Of a stretch of 64,000 nucleotides of DNA, positions 34,296 to 46,449 are shown in pieces. The position numbers and the translations under genes were made by a program. The stretch's first letter is position 1, and each line of letters begins with the position of its first letter. Source of the stretch: Tachypleus tridentatus (Eukaryota > Arthropoda > Merostomata > Xiphosura > Limulidae); assembly GCF_004210375.1 (NCBI RefSeq), contig NC_134825.1, forward strand, positions 40,790,348-40,854,347, in the 5' to 3' direction. The notes under the pieces are model-generated. The model did no database searches. It saw only the letters and a program-made list of their open reading frames with translations, and was not told the DNA's origin.

Positions 34296-36993
34296 ATAAT
34301 CATATTACAACATGATCGTGTTTTTAGTTAAACAATTCAACAACCATGTTTTATCAGGAACGTTTTTGCAGTATTGATTTAATAACTATATTCCACCAGA
34401 TACATGTTTTTAGTAATTTACACAATATCACACTAAGTCCGGAGCTCACATTACTTGTGCCTGCAACTTACTCTTTGGTAATGCAGTATTAAACATAGTA
34501 GATGCTGCCCTCTAGCGAAATAGCAAATAATTTTATTTGGATAAATAATTTCACTATTTTAAAAATTTATTAAATAAACAAGCTGATAATAAATAAATTA
34601 TGGAGATTCTAAGGACTTTCTGTATCCATTGCACGCGCTGAAAATAAAAAAAATACTCTAAGCTTCTAGACATCTTTAATAATTCACAATAGACAAATAT
34701 ATATTTTGAATTGATGTGGTATTTCCAAATGACGTCACAGAAACAAGCCAAACATCAAAGGAGATGTAAACTCTTTTTTTTTAAATAAAGATAAACACAC
34801 AGTTTGAAGGTGAAGTTTACTTCCCTTCATTGGACGTTTTGCTTACACAGTATATATAATATTACCGTTTTTGTTTTCATCATGACTTGATTTAATCATT
34901 GTTTTATTGGCTGTTAATTTTTACTGTATCGTACATCCGAATAAATACTTTACATTGCTTATGCTTTAACTTTCTTGTACCTTTAGTGGTAGTTGTTATA
35001 CCTCCATGGAGCATAATCATTCAGTTCGTCTCTGAATAAAACCGTTTTGAAATTTCTATATGTTGATTCGATACCTCAGTTTGATTATTATTTATCGTTT
35101 ATAAATCTTTATGCCTAACCACGCCTTCTGCTTAAACCACACAACAGGTTTACACGAAGTAATTTATGACCTTGTTGCTATGCAAAGCCTGTCCTCTGTA
35201 TTAAAGTTGGCATTTCCTAAAACATTATTTCAAGTGAGGTGTTCCAGGCTCGAGGATTTTCCCTTTTTTTCAACTGTGCTTTAAAACATCCCAGATTTTA
35301 CGACCGACATCTATGAGACAAACTAGTTTATTATCGAAGACCTGATTATATTATAGGGGGTTGGATATAAATCATGAAATGGTCAGATGTATGCTTTCAT
35401 TCAGCTAAACTTCTTTTTAATTTAATGTATATGCATCTATCATAAACTAACAATTATTTTATCCTAAGTTTCATATCAACATGCATAGATTTGGTCTTAC
35501 TCCACTAAAATATGCTGATATGATAATACAAAATAATATTAAACACACAAAGAAATAAATATTATACGACAACTGAAGATTTCAGTTTCAAACACCAGCC
35601 TCGCTGTCTTTAGAATCTCTAATTGATGATGGTAATGTACGACAAAGTTCAGCCCTCAGATGATTGATCATACGTTGATATGGCATCTAAACAAACTGCA
35701 CGCTGTAATTGATCATGATGTGATATGATATCGGTAAAAATTACCAGTCATGAGCTGGTTATGACGTTCTTACAAGCAGAAATAATCGTTTGATTTTGTT
35801 GTGACCTATAAGTTTCTTTAAATTATTGTCTGTGGCTTATTATTTGACGTCAATACTAATTACATTCTTCGATGGTTCTGGCGTCATTACAAACTGTAAT
35901 CCTCAGGTGATTATAACGTGGCCATGTATTGTGTCAACATCATGAACTGAACTTCTTCATGAAATATACTGTATCTTTAGCCTTACAATTTTTTATGTAT
36001 ATTTTCGTAGAAGGAAATCCAATTTGAATTGCACTGTTACTGTCCTTGGAAATTGCCGCACAAAGATTAAAGTTTGACCAAAAACGTGTATTTTCATACT
36101 TCGAAAACAATAGTTCGCAAGAAGTTGAAACCTGTTTTAAAACACTTTTTTATGTATTTTTATATTTGGCCATCTCGCTAGAGAATCCTTAAACGAACCT
36201 ACGTGTTTACTAGAGTATTTGTAACACATGGAAGTAGAGAAGTCGAAATATTTTTTTATTAATGAGACTTAAATAATGAAGTAGGTGACTTCGCATTCTG
36301 CGAGTTTTAGCAAAGCTTGAGATTTAAATTATAAACCTAATCATAGTTAAAACTTAAAAATTCAATTTTAGTGGCTTCAAGATTCTACTCAGTTTGAAGT
36401 GAAGAAAAATATTATATTCAATGGTAAACATTTCGTCCTGTTGAAAGTAACTAAGCCACATCTTCATTCGTCAAATAGGTATTCTTATTTACTGAGCCGT
36501 AATTTATATAGTTTCTTCTTCCTGGTCGAATAAAACTTAATTAAACTTCACCATATAAATCTTTCTAAACTCTGTTATAGTAGATCGATAATTTTGTTTT
36601 CAATTCAACTTATAAAACATAATCTCCAACTAATTATGGTATTACCATACGTTGGTATAAACTACATTCTTTAGTTGGTAATGATATGAACAAACAATGA
36701 TAGAAGGGAAGGTAATTATCTGATTTTATTGTTACTTGCTGTTTGTATAAACTGGAGTCTAATCCTGGTGATGCTATGATTTTATATCGTGAGAAGTTTT
36801 TAGGGGTTAGTTGTTTCAAATCACAGATCGTGATGTGGTCTGGCGTAGAGTCTTAATAGCATTATGAAGTGATCACTATATTTGTACTTCTCAATTGACG
36901 ATAATGTAACCTTGAAATAAAACAAATCGCAATTACTAATTAAATATAATGTCACTGACCACAGAACAAGACTGAAAAATTATTGTCTGTAGT
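34296..36993. other. No recognised gene or element
   Basis: The longest stretch (about 2.7 kb) in the right part without a SINE. Only short frames. I find no exon with convincing borders. Confidence 0.45.
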
Positions 36994-37274
36994 CTGTTTG
37001 TTTGTTTTTGAATTTCGCACAAAGCTACACAAGGGCTATCTGCGCTAGCCGTCACTAATTTAGCAGTGTAAGACTAGAGGAAAGACAGCTAGTCATCACC
37101 ACCCACCATCAAATCTAAGGCTACTCTTTTACCAACGAATAGTGGGATTGACCGTATTTTTATTATAACGCCCCCACAGCTGAAAGGGCCAGCATGTTTG
37201 GTGCGACAGGAATTCGAACCCGCGACTCTCAGATTTCGAATCGAACACTTCAACCTAATTGGCCATGCCGGACC
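36994..37274 (-). mobile_element. SINE family A
   Basis: Reverse, full length from GTTTGTTTGTTTTTGAATTTCGC to GGCCATGCCGGACC. Its left flank TTGTCTGTAGT (36,983-36,993) recurs not at its own right end but after the next SINE (37,741-37,751). Confidence 0.93.
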
Positions 37275-37575
37275 ATATAAACGATTTAAATTAATACTTG
37301 CGGCAGAATACAAATGATATTACAACATTAATTTATTATTACATACATATAGTAATGTGAATGTATTTCGTCGTACTATAAAAACACGCTTTCATAGCTC
37401 ATTATGATGACGATATTGGAATAATATTTTGGGAATTAATGTGTAGTTTGACGCGGCCTCACTCGTATAATAATGTGATTGCTCTAATTAGTGAACTAAA
37501 ATATTTAATATTTGCTTGCATTCAGATTTCTTATTTTTCTAATAGCAAACGGAACTAAAAATTATTTGTCATTTG
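37275..37575. other. Spacer between two like-oriented SINEs
   Basis: About 300 bases without recognised features, enclosed by the outer 11 bp repeat described for the flanking SINEs. Confidence 0.5.
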
Positions 37576-37740
37576 TCACCAACTCTTGGGCTACTCTTTT
37601 ATCAACGAATAGTGGGATTGACCGTAACATTACAATGTCCCCACGGCTGAAAGGGCGAGCATGTCTGGTGCGACGGGGATCGAACTCGCGATCCTCATAT
37701 TACGAGTCGAACGCCTTAACCCACCTGGCCATGCCAGGCC
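37576..37740 (-). mobile_element. SINE family A, tail half missing
   Basis: Head and first half of the body in reverse (TCACCAACTCTTGGGC to CATGCCAGGCC). The tail-side half is absent. Followed directly by TTGTCTGTAGT. Confidence 0.88.
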
Positions 37741-37751
37741 TTGTCTGTAGT

Positions 37752-38269
37752 TAACCACAATATCGTATTTCTGAGCGTTAGTAAACATGTTTCAAATTTT
37801 AGACATTTTATCTTTTGTTGAGGTTGCATTGAGTTTTTTATGTTTCCGCAGAAAGACATTGTTTTCTATTGGCTCTTTTTCCAATTTCTTTTCAGTCGAT
37901 CATCTTTCCTTTATTTCTCGGCGGGTTGACTTGAAACTTGATAGGATTATACCTTCACCTAATACACCCGAGATATGTTCTTATTTTTAATTTCCTGATA
38001 TAGATCATTTTGAGGATTTTACGGGGTAAAAGATTAAACAACCCAGAAACGTATATTTTTGGCTCATGTGCAATTTACAGCAATCAAGATGAAAATTGAC
38101 ACAAATATACATTTTCACTGGCTCAACACAATAGTATACAAAAGATATGGATGTACCCATTATGAATCTTTTTAGGGGTCAGACCTAACAAAAAGCATGA
38201 TTCGGGGAGTTTGATTAGTCAACTGTCCATGTTTTAAGGAATTTCATGGGAATTGGTTACAAAAATACT
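37752..38269. other. No recognised gene
   Basis: A 67-codon frame at 37,787-37,990 has no recognisable content. Confidence 0.45.
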
Positions 38270-38543
38270 GAGGCCCGGCATGACCAGGTGGATAAGGCGC
38301 TCGACTCCAAATCTAAGGGTCGCGATTGAAAGCCCAGTCACACCAAACATGCTCGCTCTTTCAGCCGTGAGGGCGTTATGTTATGATCAATCCCACTTTT
38401 CGTTGCTATAAAAATGCCCAGGAATTGGCAGTTGGTGGTGATGACTAGCTGTCTTCCCTCTAGTCTTAGACTTTTAAATTAGGGATGACTATCAGATAGC
38501 TCTCATGTGGCTTTGCGCGAATTTCAAAAACAAACAAATAAAC
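38270..38543 (+). mobile_element. SINE family A
   Basis: AGGCCCGGCATGACCAGGTGG head, altered B box, full body, tail ending CAAACAAATAAAC. AAAATACT flanks it (38,262-38,269 and 38,544-38,551). Confidence 0.9.
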
Positions 38544-38560
38544 AAAATACTTTTCTACAG

Positions 38561-38797
38561 CGTAATCCAAGAGTCGCGGGTTCGAATCCCGGTCGCACCA
38601 AACATGCTTGCCCTCCCAGCCGTGGGGGCGTTATAATGTGACGGTCAATCCCATTATTCGTTGGTAAAAGAGTAGCCCAAGAGTTGGCGGTGGAGGGTGA
38701 TGACTAGTTGCCTTCCCTCTAGTCTTACACTGTTAAATTAGGGACGGCTAGCGTAGATAGCCCCTCGAGTAGTTTTGCGCGAAATTCAAAACAAACC
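38561..38797 (+). mobile_element. SINE family A, 5' truncated at insertion
   Basis: Starts inside the tRNA-like head at CGTAATCCAAGAGTCGCGGG. A perfect 10 bp duplication TTTTCTACAG borders it (38,551-38,560 and 38,798-38,807), so the truncation happened during integration, as expected of target-primed reverse transcription. It sits nine bases from the previous SINE. Confidence 0.93.
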
Positions 38798-38807
38798 TTT
38801 TCTACAG

Positions 38808-39424
38808 GTTCCATATATCATCAAACAAAGATAGTGGACTTAACCATTTATATTAATTATCAATATGCCGCAAACAAAAAGCATAATTTTAATGTTTTAA
38901 TCAATTAGTCCATCTTATTTAATCCAATTTACATAAAAATTGTTACACAGATACTTTTGCATCTTCCATAGATACGTATAGATAGAAAAATATGGGATAT
39001 GTATATTTTGTTCACTTTAAAGGGCCAAAAGGTAAAAAAAAAAAAAAGATACATAATTTTGGGGTTTTGGTCAATCATTTAACTTTTTTTTACCAATTTA
39101 GACGAAATTTAGTCCATAGACGCTCTTTACAATTCCCAAACCGAGATGTAGACAGTTGTTTAATTTTTGTCCTTTGCTCAATTTTTTTAGTGAGGGAAGC
39201 ACAGTTTGGGATTTTCTTTAACTATGCGTGTAGTCAAACAACGTACATGGAATTTGTATAAAGATATCTTTTGCAGGTCTAAAGCAATGATGTAGACAGT
39301 TTTCGATTTTTCTGTGATTTTTGTGATTGTTTTAGTGTCGAAAGTAGCCATGTTGGAATTTCGTGGTGGAGATATGTTGCATTCACCAGCAAACGTCGAC
39401 GTCTTTAATGTATTTACATGTTTG
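38808..39424. other. No recognised gene
   Basis: Contains an A-run at 39,034-39,048 and two opposite frames of 86-89 codons (38,992-39,261 + and 39,187-39,447 -), neither recognised. Confidence 0.4.
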
Positions 39425-39540
39425 AACTTTGTCTTTAGGCCATTCAATTTTTTTTTTTCTTAAGAACGTTTCATCTGTTTCACTGTTTGTATGAGAAGCA
39501 GATACACACAAAATATATTGAATGGCCTAAAGACAAACTT
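39425..39540. repeat. Inverted repeat, 24 bp arms with 68 bp loop
   Basis: The arm ending TCTTTAGGCCATTCAAT (39,425-39,448) is matched at 23 of 24 bases by its reverse complement at 39,517-39,540. Confidence 0.85.
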
Positions 39541-39634
39541 TATGGTTTAGAAAACCATAAAGAACGAAATAAAAACTATTTTATATTGAAAAAAAAGTCA
39601 GCATTCTTTAAACTATTATGACAATTGAACCCTA

Positions 39635-40869
39635 CATTACATGGCTAAAAGTATGTGGACGCCCGACAATCACACCCATATGTGCTTGTTGAACATCTCA
39701 TTCCAAAACCATTGGCATTAATATACAATTTGTCCTCCGTTTGCTGCTATAACAGCTTCCATTCTTCTGGTAAGGCTATTCACTAGATTTTGGAACACGG
39801 CTGCTGGGATTCGCTCTTATTCATCCATAAGAGCATTAGTGAGGTCGAGCACTGATGTCGGGCGAGAAGGCCTAGCTCGCAGTCGGTGTTCCAACTCATC
39901 CCAAAGGCGTTCGATGAGGTCAGGGCTCTGTGCAGGCCAGTCACGTTCTTCCACACAAACATCGGCAAATCAAGACTTTATGGACCTCGCTTTGTGCACT
40001 GGGGCATTGTCATGCTGAAACAAAAAGGGGACCTTCCCCAAACTGTTGCCACAAAGTTGGAAGCGCAAAATTCTCTAGAATGTATGCTGTAGTATTAAGA
40101 TTTCTCTTCACTGAAACTAAATAGCCTAGCCTAAAGCATGAAAAACAGCCCTAGACCATTATTCCTCCTCCACAAAACGTTACAGTTGGCACTATGCATT
40201 CAGGCAGGTAGCATTCTCCTGGCATCCACCAAACCCAGATTCGTTCATCAGACTGCCAGATAGTGAAGCGTGATTCATCACTCCAGAGAACGCGATTCCA
40301 CTGCTCCAGAGTCAAATGGCGGCGTGTTTTACACCACTCCAGCCGATGCTTGGCATTGCGCATGGTGACCTTAGGCTTGTATGTGGCTGCTTGGCCATGA
40401 AAACCCATTTCATGAAGCTCTTGACGAACAGTTCTTGTGCTGACGTTGCTTCGAGAAGCAGTTTGGAACTCAGTAGCGAGTGTTGCAACTGTGGACAGAC
40501 GATTTTTATGCGCTACACGCTTTAGCGCTCGGCGGTCCCGTTCTGTGAGCTTGTGTGGCCTACCGCTTCATGGCTGAGCTGTTGCTGCTCTAAACGTTTC
40601 CACTCCACAATAACAGCACCTACAGTTGGCCGGGGCAGTTCTAGAAGGGAAGAAATTTGACGAGCTGACTTGTTGGAGGTGGTATCCAATAACAATGCCA
40701 CGTTGAAAGTCACTTTGCTCTTCGATACGATCCATTATACTGCCAATGTTTGTATGTGGAGATTACATGGCTGTATGCTTGATTTTATGCTCCTGTTAGC
40801 AATGGGTGTGGCTGAAATAGCCGAATCCACTAATTAGAGGGGTGTCCACATACTTTTGGCCATGTAGTG
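39635..40869 (-). mobile_element. Tc1-like DNA transposon with broken transposase
   Basis: A 1,235 bp element with inverted ends CATTACATGGCTAAAAGTAT and ACTTTTGGCCATGTAGTG, flanked by TA. The minus strand encodes a Tc1/mariner-superfamily DDE transposase in pieces: an N-terminal helix-turn-helix piece (40,522-40,713), a middle piece with [25 protein letters not shown] (first catalytic Asp in WSDES, 40,151-40,408), FQHDNAPVHKA (second Asp, about 39,985-40,017), and PAQSPDLIERLWDELEHRL (third, Glu, near 39,900). Two residues usual between PDL and IE are deleted in frame, a TAA lies a little further on, and the pieces are in different frames. The element is dead as it stands, yet all three catalytic residues survive. 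Confidence 0.9.
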
Positions 40870-40871
40870 TA

Positions 40872-41290
40872 GTTCAAGTAGACAGTCGAGGGGTGTCTTA
40901 CTTGTCATTAACACCAGTTACATATTTGTCACAACATGGGGAACAAAATCAGTTTAATTCACAAAGTTAAAGAACCGTTCTTCTCGTTTCCTCATACATC
41001 TAGCCAGATCTTGGTTAAAATTATCTAATGTATAGAATTGTGTTCAAAAGTAGTAGTGGTTTACTTTCTGTCAGAGTGTTGTTTAATGTTACTAAAGAGC
41101 CATACATATCAAAATAATCGTATTGACTATACAAACTATAAAATGCTTAATAATTCCAGTAGGAAAACTGTCGAACTTCATCATCTACAACTGGAAAATG
41201 TTGAAGATGATTAAATAAAATAAAAGAAGTTTCGGTTATTGATTAATGACTAAGTTTAAAATAATATAAGAACATCACAAAACATTTTAA
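40872..41290. other. No recognised gene
   Basis: AT-rich; nothing identifiable. Confidence 0.5.
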
Positions 41291-41458
41291 ACGCCTTAAC
41301 ATGGTTAGGGGCGTTTGATTCCCGTAACACCAAACATATTATTCGTTGATGGTGGGTGGTGACTACTAGCTACCTTCCCTCCACTCTTACACTGCTGAAT
41401 TAAGGATGGCTAGCGCAGATATCCTTCGTGTAACTTTGCGCGAAATTAAAAAACAAAC
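41291..41458 (+). mobile_element. SINE family A, internally deleted old copy
   Basis: Short head remnant, then GATGGTGGGTGGTGAC, CTACCTTCCCTCCACTC and tail TTTGCGCGAAATTAAA with CAAACA end. Confidence 0.75.
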
Positions 41459-42015
41459 ACTTTCAACTACGTGGAAAAAGGAGGAAGAAACTGACCCCTG
41501 CTCTACAAGACCAAAAAATCCGACAAGGAGCGAACGTGAATTACTTGGGAAAACTTTAATTAGAGACCAACACGAACACAAATAAATGAATAATGATAAT
41601 ATCTATATGTATCTTAATATTTCGAAGTTAACACACACGTATATATATACAGGTAACTTAGAAGTTGAACAAGTGTAATGGTAGTTTAAACATCAAAATA
41701 CGGGATACCGTTCAAGACCACAGCTTTTGATGTTTCAGCAAGAATTGAGATAGGAAACTTAGATTCAGACCAATAGAAAGTCAGCGTTTGTGTTTATTGA
41801 TTATATTATTCACGTAATTTATTGCCAGATTTTTAAAAATTTGTTAATCTATAATTTCACATGTTTTCAGTTAGATCTAGTCCTTAATGAAACGATCTGA
41901 GGTTATTTGGTCAACGAATTAACTGTTTAAGTTAATTAATTGAAGAAGTTTCTGCCTTGTTTTTATTTAAAATAGTAAATCAGTTTTTAGTTTGTTCGTT
42001 ATTTTTCGTTTATGT
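41459..42015. other. No recognised gene
   Basis: A plus-strand stretch at 41,467-41,583 is open but without recognisable content. Confidence 0.4.
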
Positions 42016-42133
42016 CCCCCGCTAGTACAGCGGTATGTCTTCGGATTTACAACGCAAAATTAGGGGTTTGATTCCCCTCGGTGGGCTCAGCAGATAGCCC
42101 GACGTGGCTTTGCTATAAGAAAACACAAAAACA
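42016..42133 (+). mobile_element. SINE family C
   Basis: CCCCCGCTAGTACAGCGG head, GGGTTTGATTCCCC B box, CAGATAGCCCGACGTGGC tail. Confidence 0.9.
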
Positions 42134-42162
42134 ATGTTCGTATATACATATATTGCATTAGC

Positions 42163-42250
42163 CTCTCGGCGAGTCAGTAATAAGCTGAAGGACCTATGAC
42201 GTTAAAATTCAGGGGTTGATCTCTGCGAAGGGCACAGCAAGAATAACTCG
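42163..42250 (+). mobile_element. SINE family B/C, decayed
   Basis: CTCTCGGCGAGTCAG head, GACGTTAAAATTCAGGGG and GATCTCTGCGAAGGGC follow the B/C order; the tail is lost. Confidence 0.45.
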
Positions 42251-43092
42251 CTGTACCAAGGTAATATATAACTTTTCCTCAGTAGATGTTAAATAAATTA
42301 AAAGGGAACCTTTACTTAATATTTAACCTGACTTGCTACTACGGTTTCATTAGCCGGGACCTTAACTGCTTTTTTGTTTGTTTGTGTAGATTTGATAAAA
42401 TAACATATTACCTTTGAAAAATAATTATTGATATTATTTTTTTCGAAAAATCACAGTATTTTATCAAGTAAGTGAGGTATTTTGTTGTTTTTACCAAGTT
42501 AAACAAAGAGTATCTGTGTTTAAGATGAAAATTTACGATGCTAATGAGAGTGAATGGCATATCCCCCAAGTAGACATGACGTATGTGCACATATTCCTCC
42601 CACATTTATGTCTACATCATGCGTAAAACACCTGCTGAAAGCAACAGTGGCACAGTGACCTGACGGCCTTCAACCTTCTCAGTTATCTTTCTACTGGTTC
42701 TTTATTTGATGGAAGTCGTTTGGTCAGTACAAAAGCCCACACCACATACTTTAAGCGTGGGTAATTCAAATAAATAATATTATCGAATGGCTAGAGAAAA
42801 GACCAAGGCAGAGTAAACTTTTTATTCAGGATGGTGGGTGAACGTAATTACAGTTATGCTATTCATTAATTTTAGATTCAATTAATCACTCACTACTCTT
42901 TACTATGTTCCCCTCGTTGATAAATGTGATCGAAGTTTACTCACAAAAAAAAAACTGAAATGTTCCACGAGCTGTTATGAGGTTTAGGCTAGGAAGAAAA
43001 AAAAAAGCCAAAGCGTTAGTTTTGTCCAGTTATTTATAGTTTAACTTAAAAACAAAGAACTTTAGTTATGTTGTTAAAGCCTATCATAATGT
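42251..43092. other. No recognised gene
   Basis: AT-rich; nothing identifiable. Confidence 0.5.
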
Positions 43093-43217
43093 CCCCCCGG
43101 TGGGACAGCAGTAATTCTTCTGATTTACAACGCTAAAATCAGGGGGTCGATTCCTCTCGGTGGACACAACAGATAGCTGGATGTGACATTACTATTCCCA
43201 AACATACATATACACAC
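43093..43217 (+). mobile_element. SINE family C
   Basis: CCCCCGGTGGGACAGCAG head, CGCTAAAATCAGGGGG and TCGATTCCTCTCGGTGG, tail diverged (GCTGGATGTGACATTACTA). Confidence 0.88.
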
Positions 43218-43227
43218 CTACCTCATT

Positions 43228-43504
43228 CGTTTGTTTGTTTTTGAATTTCGCACAAAGCTACTCGAGGGCTATCTGTGCTAGCCGTCCCTAATTTAGCAGT
43301 GTAAGACTAGAGGGAAGGCAGTTAGTCATCACCACCCACCACCAACTCTTGCGCTACTCTTTTACCAAAGAATAGTGGGATTGACCGTCACATTATAACG
43401 CCCCCACGGCTGGGAGGGCAAGCATGTTTGGCGCGACGAGGATGCGAACCCGCGACCTTCAGATTACGAGTCGAACGCCTTAACACGCTTGGCCATGCTG
43501 GGCC
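43228..43504 (-). mobile_element. SINE family A, full length
   Basis: Reverse copy from GTTTGTTTGTTTTTGAATTTC to GGCCATGCTGGGCC, beginning ten bases after a family C copy. Similar CTCATTCG/CTTATTCG flanks suggest a target duplication. Confidence 0.93.
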
Positions 43505-44319
43505 TCTATCTTATTCGTTTTCCACTTATCCGCTGTTTTAGCTTGTAAAAATGAACTCTAAACAACTCAAGATACTACCTCACTTTTCATTCATCAACTG
43601 TTTTACCTCGTGAAAAGAATTCCTGACCAAACAACTAAGATAATTCCCTTTTTACTCATCAATTGCTTTAACTCAGAGGAAAAACGTGACTAATCAAACA
43701 GTTAAAGTGGTAACTCTTGTCATTTATTAGTGAGTTTAGTTTACAAAAAGGATCCTTACAAAATAAATGATATTTTAAATCACTTCTAACTTATCAAAAT
43801 GGGATCATAACAAATGTTAACATAAGTATAGATATTTTGGCATCACATGATGAAAAGGAATTTTATAAAAGAACGATCTTCTAACTTGCAAATTTTCATA
43901 TGAAGGAGTTTGGAAAACAAGCGCGATGCTTAAAAAATCCATATTTTCAACGAGTTAAAAACAAAATTCTTATTAATTATTATACAGGATTTTAAGTTGT
44001 TAGTTACAAATGTCCTGAGACAAAATAGAAGAGTTCTTGCAAAAATTCAAATGAAATTTTAAGACAAGTTATCTATGGTGTTAGCAAATAAAACGATAGT
44101 TTCTATGAAATTAACGGAATAATTCGCCAGTTACCTGTGGTTTTAGTTTAATAAAAATAGTTGCCAAATTCTAGGTTATTTGCCAGCACACGTATACACA
44201 CACACATTTATAATTATAATTAATTTTATAGAGAAGAGAAAATTAATTAATTAACGAAAAATATATTTGAAAAAATGCAGCCACAAAATAAATATTCAAC
44301 GTTGGAGCATAAATCATAG
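43505..44319. other. No recognised gene
   Basis: AT-rich; nothing identifiable. Confidence 0.5.
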
Positions 44320-44475
44320 GTGCGACATTATATAATGTGACGTGCGTTTTTGAGGATACACCTCAATTTCGCCATCCTCACATGCTTGAAGAAAAAGAGA
44401 GAGAGAAAAATAGGAAGTGTGGGTACTTAAGCCCACAAACACATCTTCACACCGCCTTTTGCTGTATGCAGCCAG
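44320..44475 (+). other. Exon-like open segment
   Basis: ATCATAG precedes it and CAG/GTAAGG follows, the latter a strong donor. From the third base it is open for 51 codons (TCVFEDTPQFRHPH, then a charged EEKEREKNRK, then two cysteines near the end). The acceptor lacks a good pyrimidine tract. The opposite strand is open too. No family recognised. Confidence 0.22.
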
Positions 44476-45418
44476 GTAAGGAAAGGAAAAAAATAATTGT
44501 GATAAAATAGTAAGAAAGATAATTATGATACTAGATATCAACGGAAGGCACCTAAACTGTCTTTCAAATTGGTATTTCTGCCCCAATGTTATTTTGGACA
44601 TAAATACCAAGATTTTAATGTGCTGCCATACTAAGCCTAACCAATATTATTAATATAGCTTCAATCCTCCATCCTTACATGCTACTATATGGACCTTCAA
44701 AGGCTTTAAGAGATTCACACAGTAGCTGATCTTATATAAGTCCATCTGTATGAGATACACAATTATCCAACTTCATATTATTTCTCCTCCATTAAATTTT
44801 AGAAATTACCTTCTTTGTATATAATATAATTTTATGTCATTATTTTCATATTTATTAAGTTTTTTATTTGCTATAAAAAAACTCAAACTTTTTTTATCAA
44901 AGCCATTGAAAATCGATTTTTACACTAAAATATTTATATAGATTCTACAAATTCTATATTGCTACGAAGTTTACAATATCTAACAATATCTGAATGTAGA
45001 ATATTCTATATGATATCTGTTACGGTTTAGTAAAGAAAGGCGGTATATTTGAAATGTGAAATCGTTTATGTTATCATTAATATTACTATAGTTATTAATT
45101 ATCTTAATATCTAAATCTAAATAATGTGCTTCAGTATTTGATTTGGAAGTTTTCTCAATTTGTATAACTGCAGGATAAATATTACCAGCACAATTACGTA
45201 TTACTGGATTGTTAATACTAATTTTAATAGTTAATATATCTATGTGTTAAGGAAAATAATTACAGATTTATAAAGCTATTTCAAATTTTATTTTCTTAAT
45301 AATAAAAATATAATTTAGCAACACAAGTTAAATAATTAGATCACATCACTATACCTACTGTTTATTTATGAATGTGGTTATCAAAAGTAATACATTATTT
45401 GTATAAACATTGATCGCT
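44476..45418. other. No recognised gene
   Basis: Very AT-rich; nothing identifiable. Confidence 0.5.
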
Positions 45419-45540
45419 TGTTTGTTTTGGAATTAAGCCCCAAGCTACACAAATGGTTTCCTGTGTTATGCCCACCATGGGTATCGAAAACCGATTTCTA
45501 GCGGTATAATTCCGCAAACATACCGCTGTGCCAAGAGGAT
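45419..45540 (-). mobile_element. SINE family B
   Basis: Reverse copy: AATTAAGCCCCAAGCTACAC tail, CACCATGGGTATCGAAAACC, and CATACCGCTGTGCCAAGAGG head. Confidence 0.88.
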
Positions 45541-46188
45541 GGGGGGGATGTATAAGAAACCTGTGAATATGGTTTTGTATTATCAGCTGTACAAGTTTGA
45601 TTTTCTTGTTTTGTAGGTAAATCAATAAATTGATTTATTAACGAATTTATTATCAATACGAAATCATTAAATGGATATAGTTGTAAACGATGAAGTGAAA
45701 CCGTATATTTTGATTGTACCTGCTAACCGTGTTTTATTTACACTTTCCAATGTTTTTAAAACAGATTCATTTTTAATCATCCAGAAATTATTTATTATTT
45801 ATATTTTGTTGTATTTTAACAAATAAATGATTCAGTACGTTGCTTAATAACACTGAAGGCCGTTTCAGTATTGTTTTAAAGAACTAGAAATAAAACGAAA
45901 TTTTATGGGAAATAATATAATTGAAGTATTGCAATTTTTTGCAGTTCTAAATAAATGGTTAATAATATATTCTTTAGACATATTTTGTAATTTACAAGTT
46001 AGCTGGTATTTATATTATTGATAAACAAACTTACAGATAAAGCCGAAATTACAGAGACAGTATCGATTGGTACAACAACATATTTATTCTGTATTTTACA
46101 GATTTTAAATTTTAATTGAAAAATTGTTAACTTTATTGGATATTGAAATTAATAAAAGCTAATTTATCTTTAATTGTATTTACCATAC
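45541..46188. other. No recognised gene
   Basis: Very AT-rich; nothing identifiable. Confidence 0.5.
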
Positions 46189-46449
46189 GGGCCCAGCACG
46201 GCTATATGGTTAAGGTAGTCGACTCGTAATCTGAGGGTCGCGGGCTCGAATCTCCATCACACCAAACATGCTCGCCCTTTCAGCTGTGGGGGTGTTATAA
46301 TGTGATGGTCAATCCCACTATTCGTTGGTAAAAGAGTTGGTGGTGGGTGGTGATAACTAGTTATCTTCCGTCTGGTCTTACACTGCCAAATTATGGATAG
46401 CTAGCGCAGATGGATCTCGTGTAGCTTTGCGCAAAATTCTAAACAAACC
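46189..46449 (+). mobile_element. SINE family A
   Basis: GGGCCCAGCACGGCTATATGG head, GGGCTCGAATCTCC B box, body lacking the GTAGCCCAAGAG block, tail GTGTAGCTTTGCGCAAAA. Confidence 0.92.

Noticed and set aside
39187..39447. 86-codon minus frame ending near the inverted repeat
   Set aside because: No motif and no borders; the overlapping plus strand is equally open.
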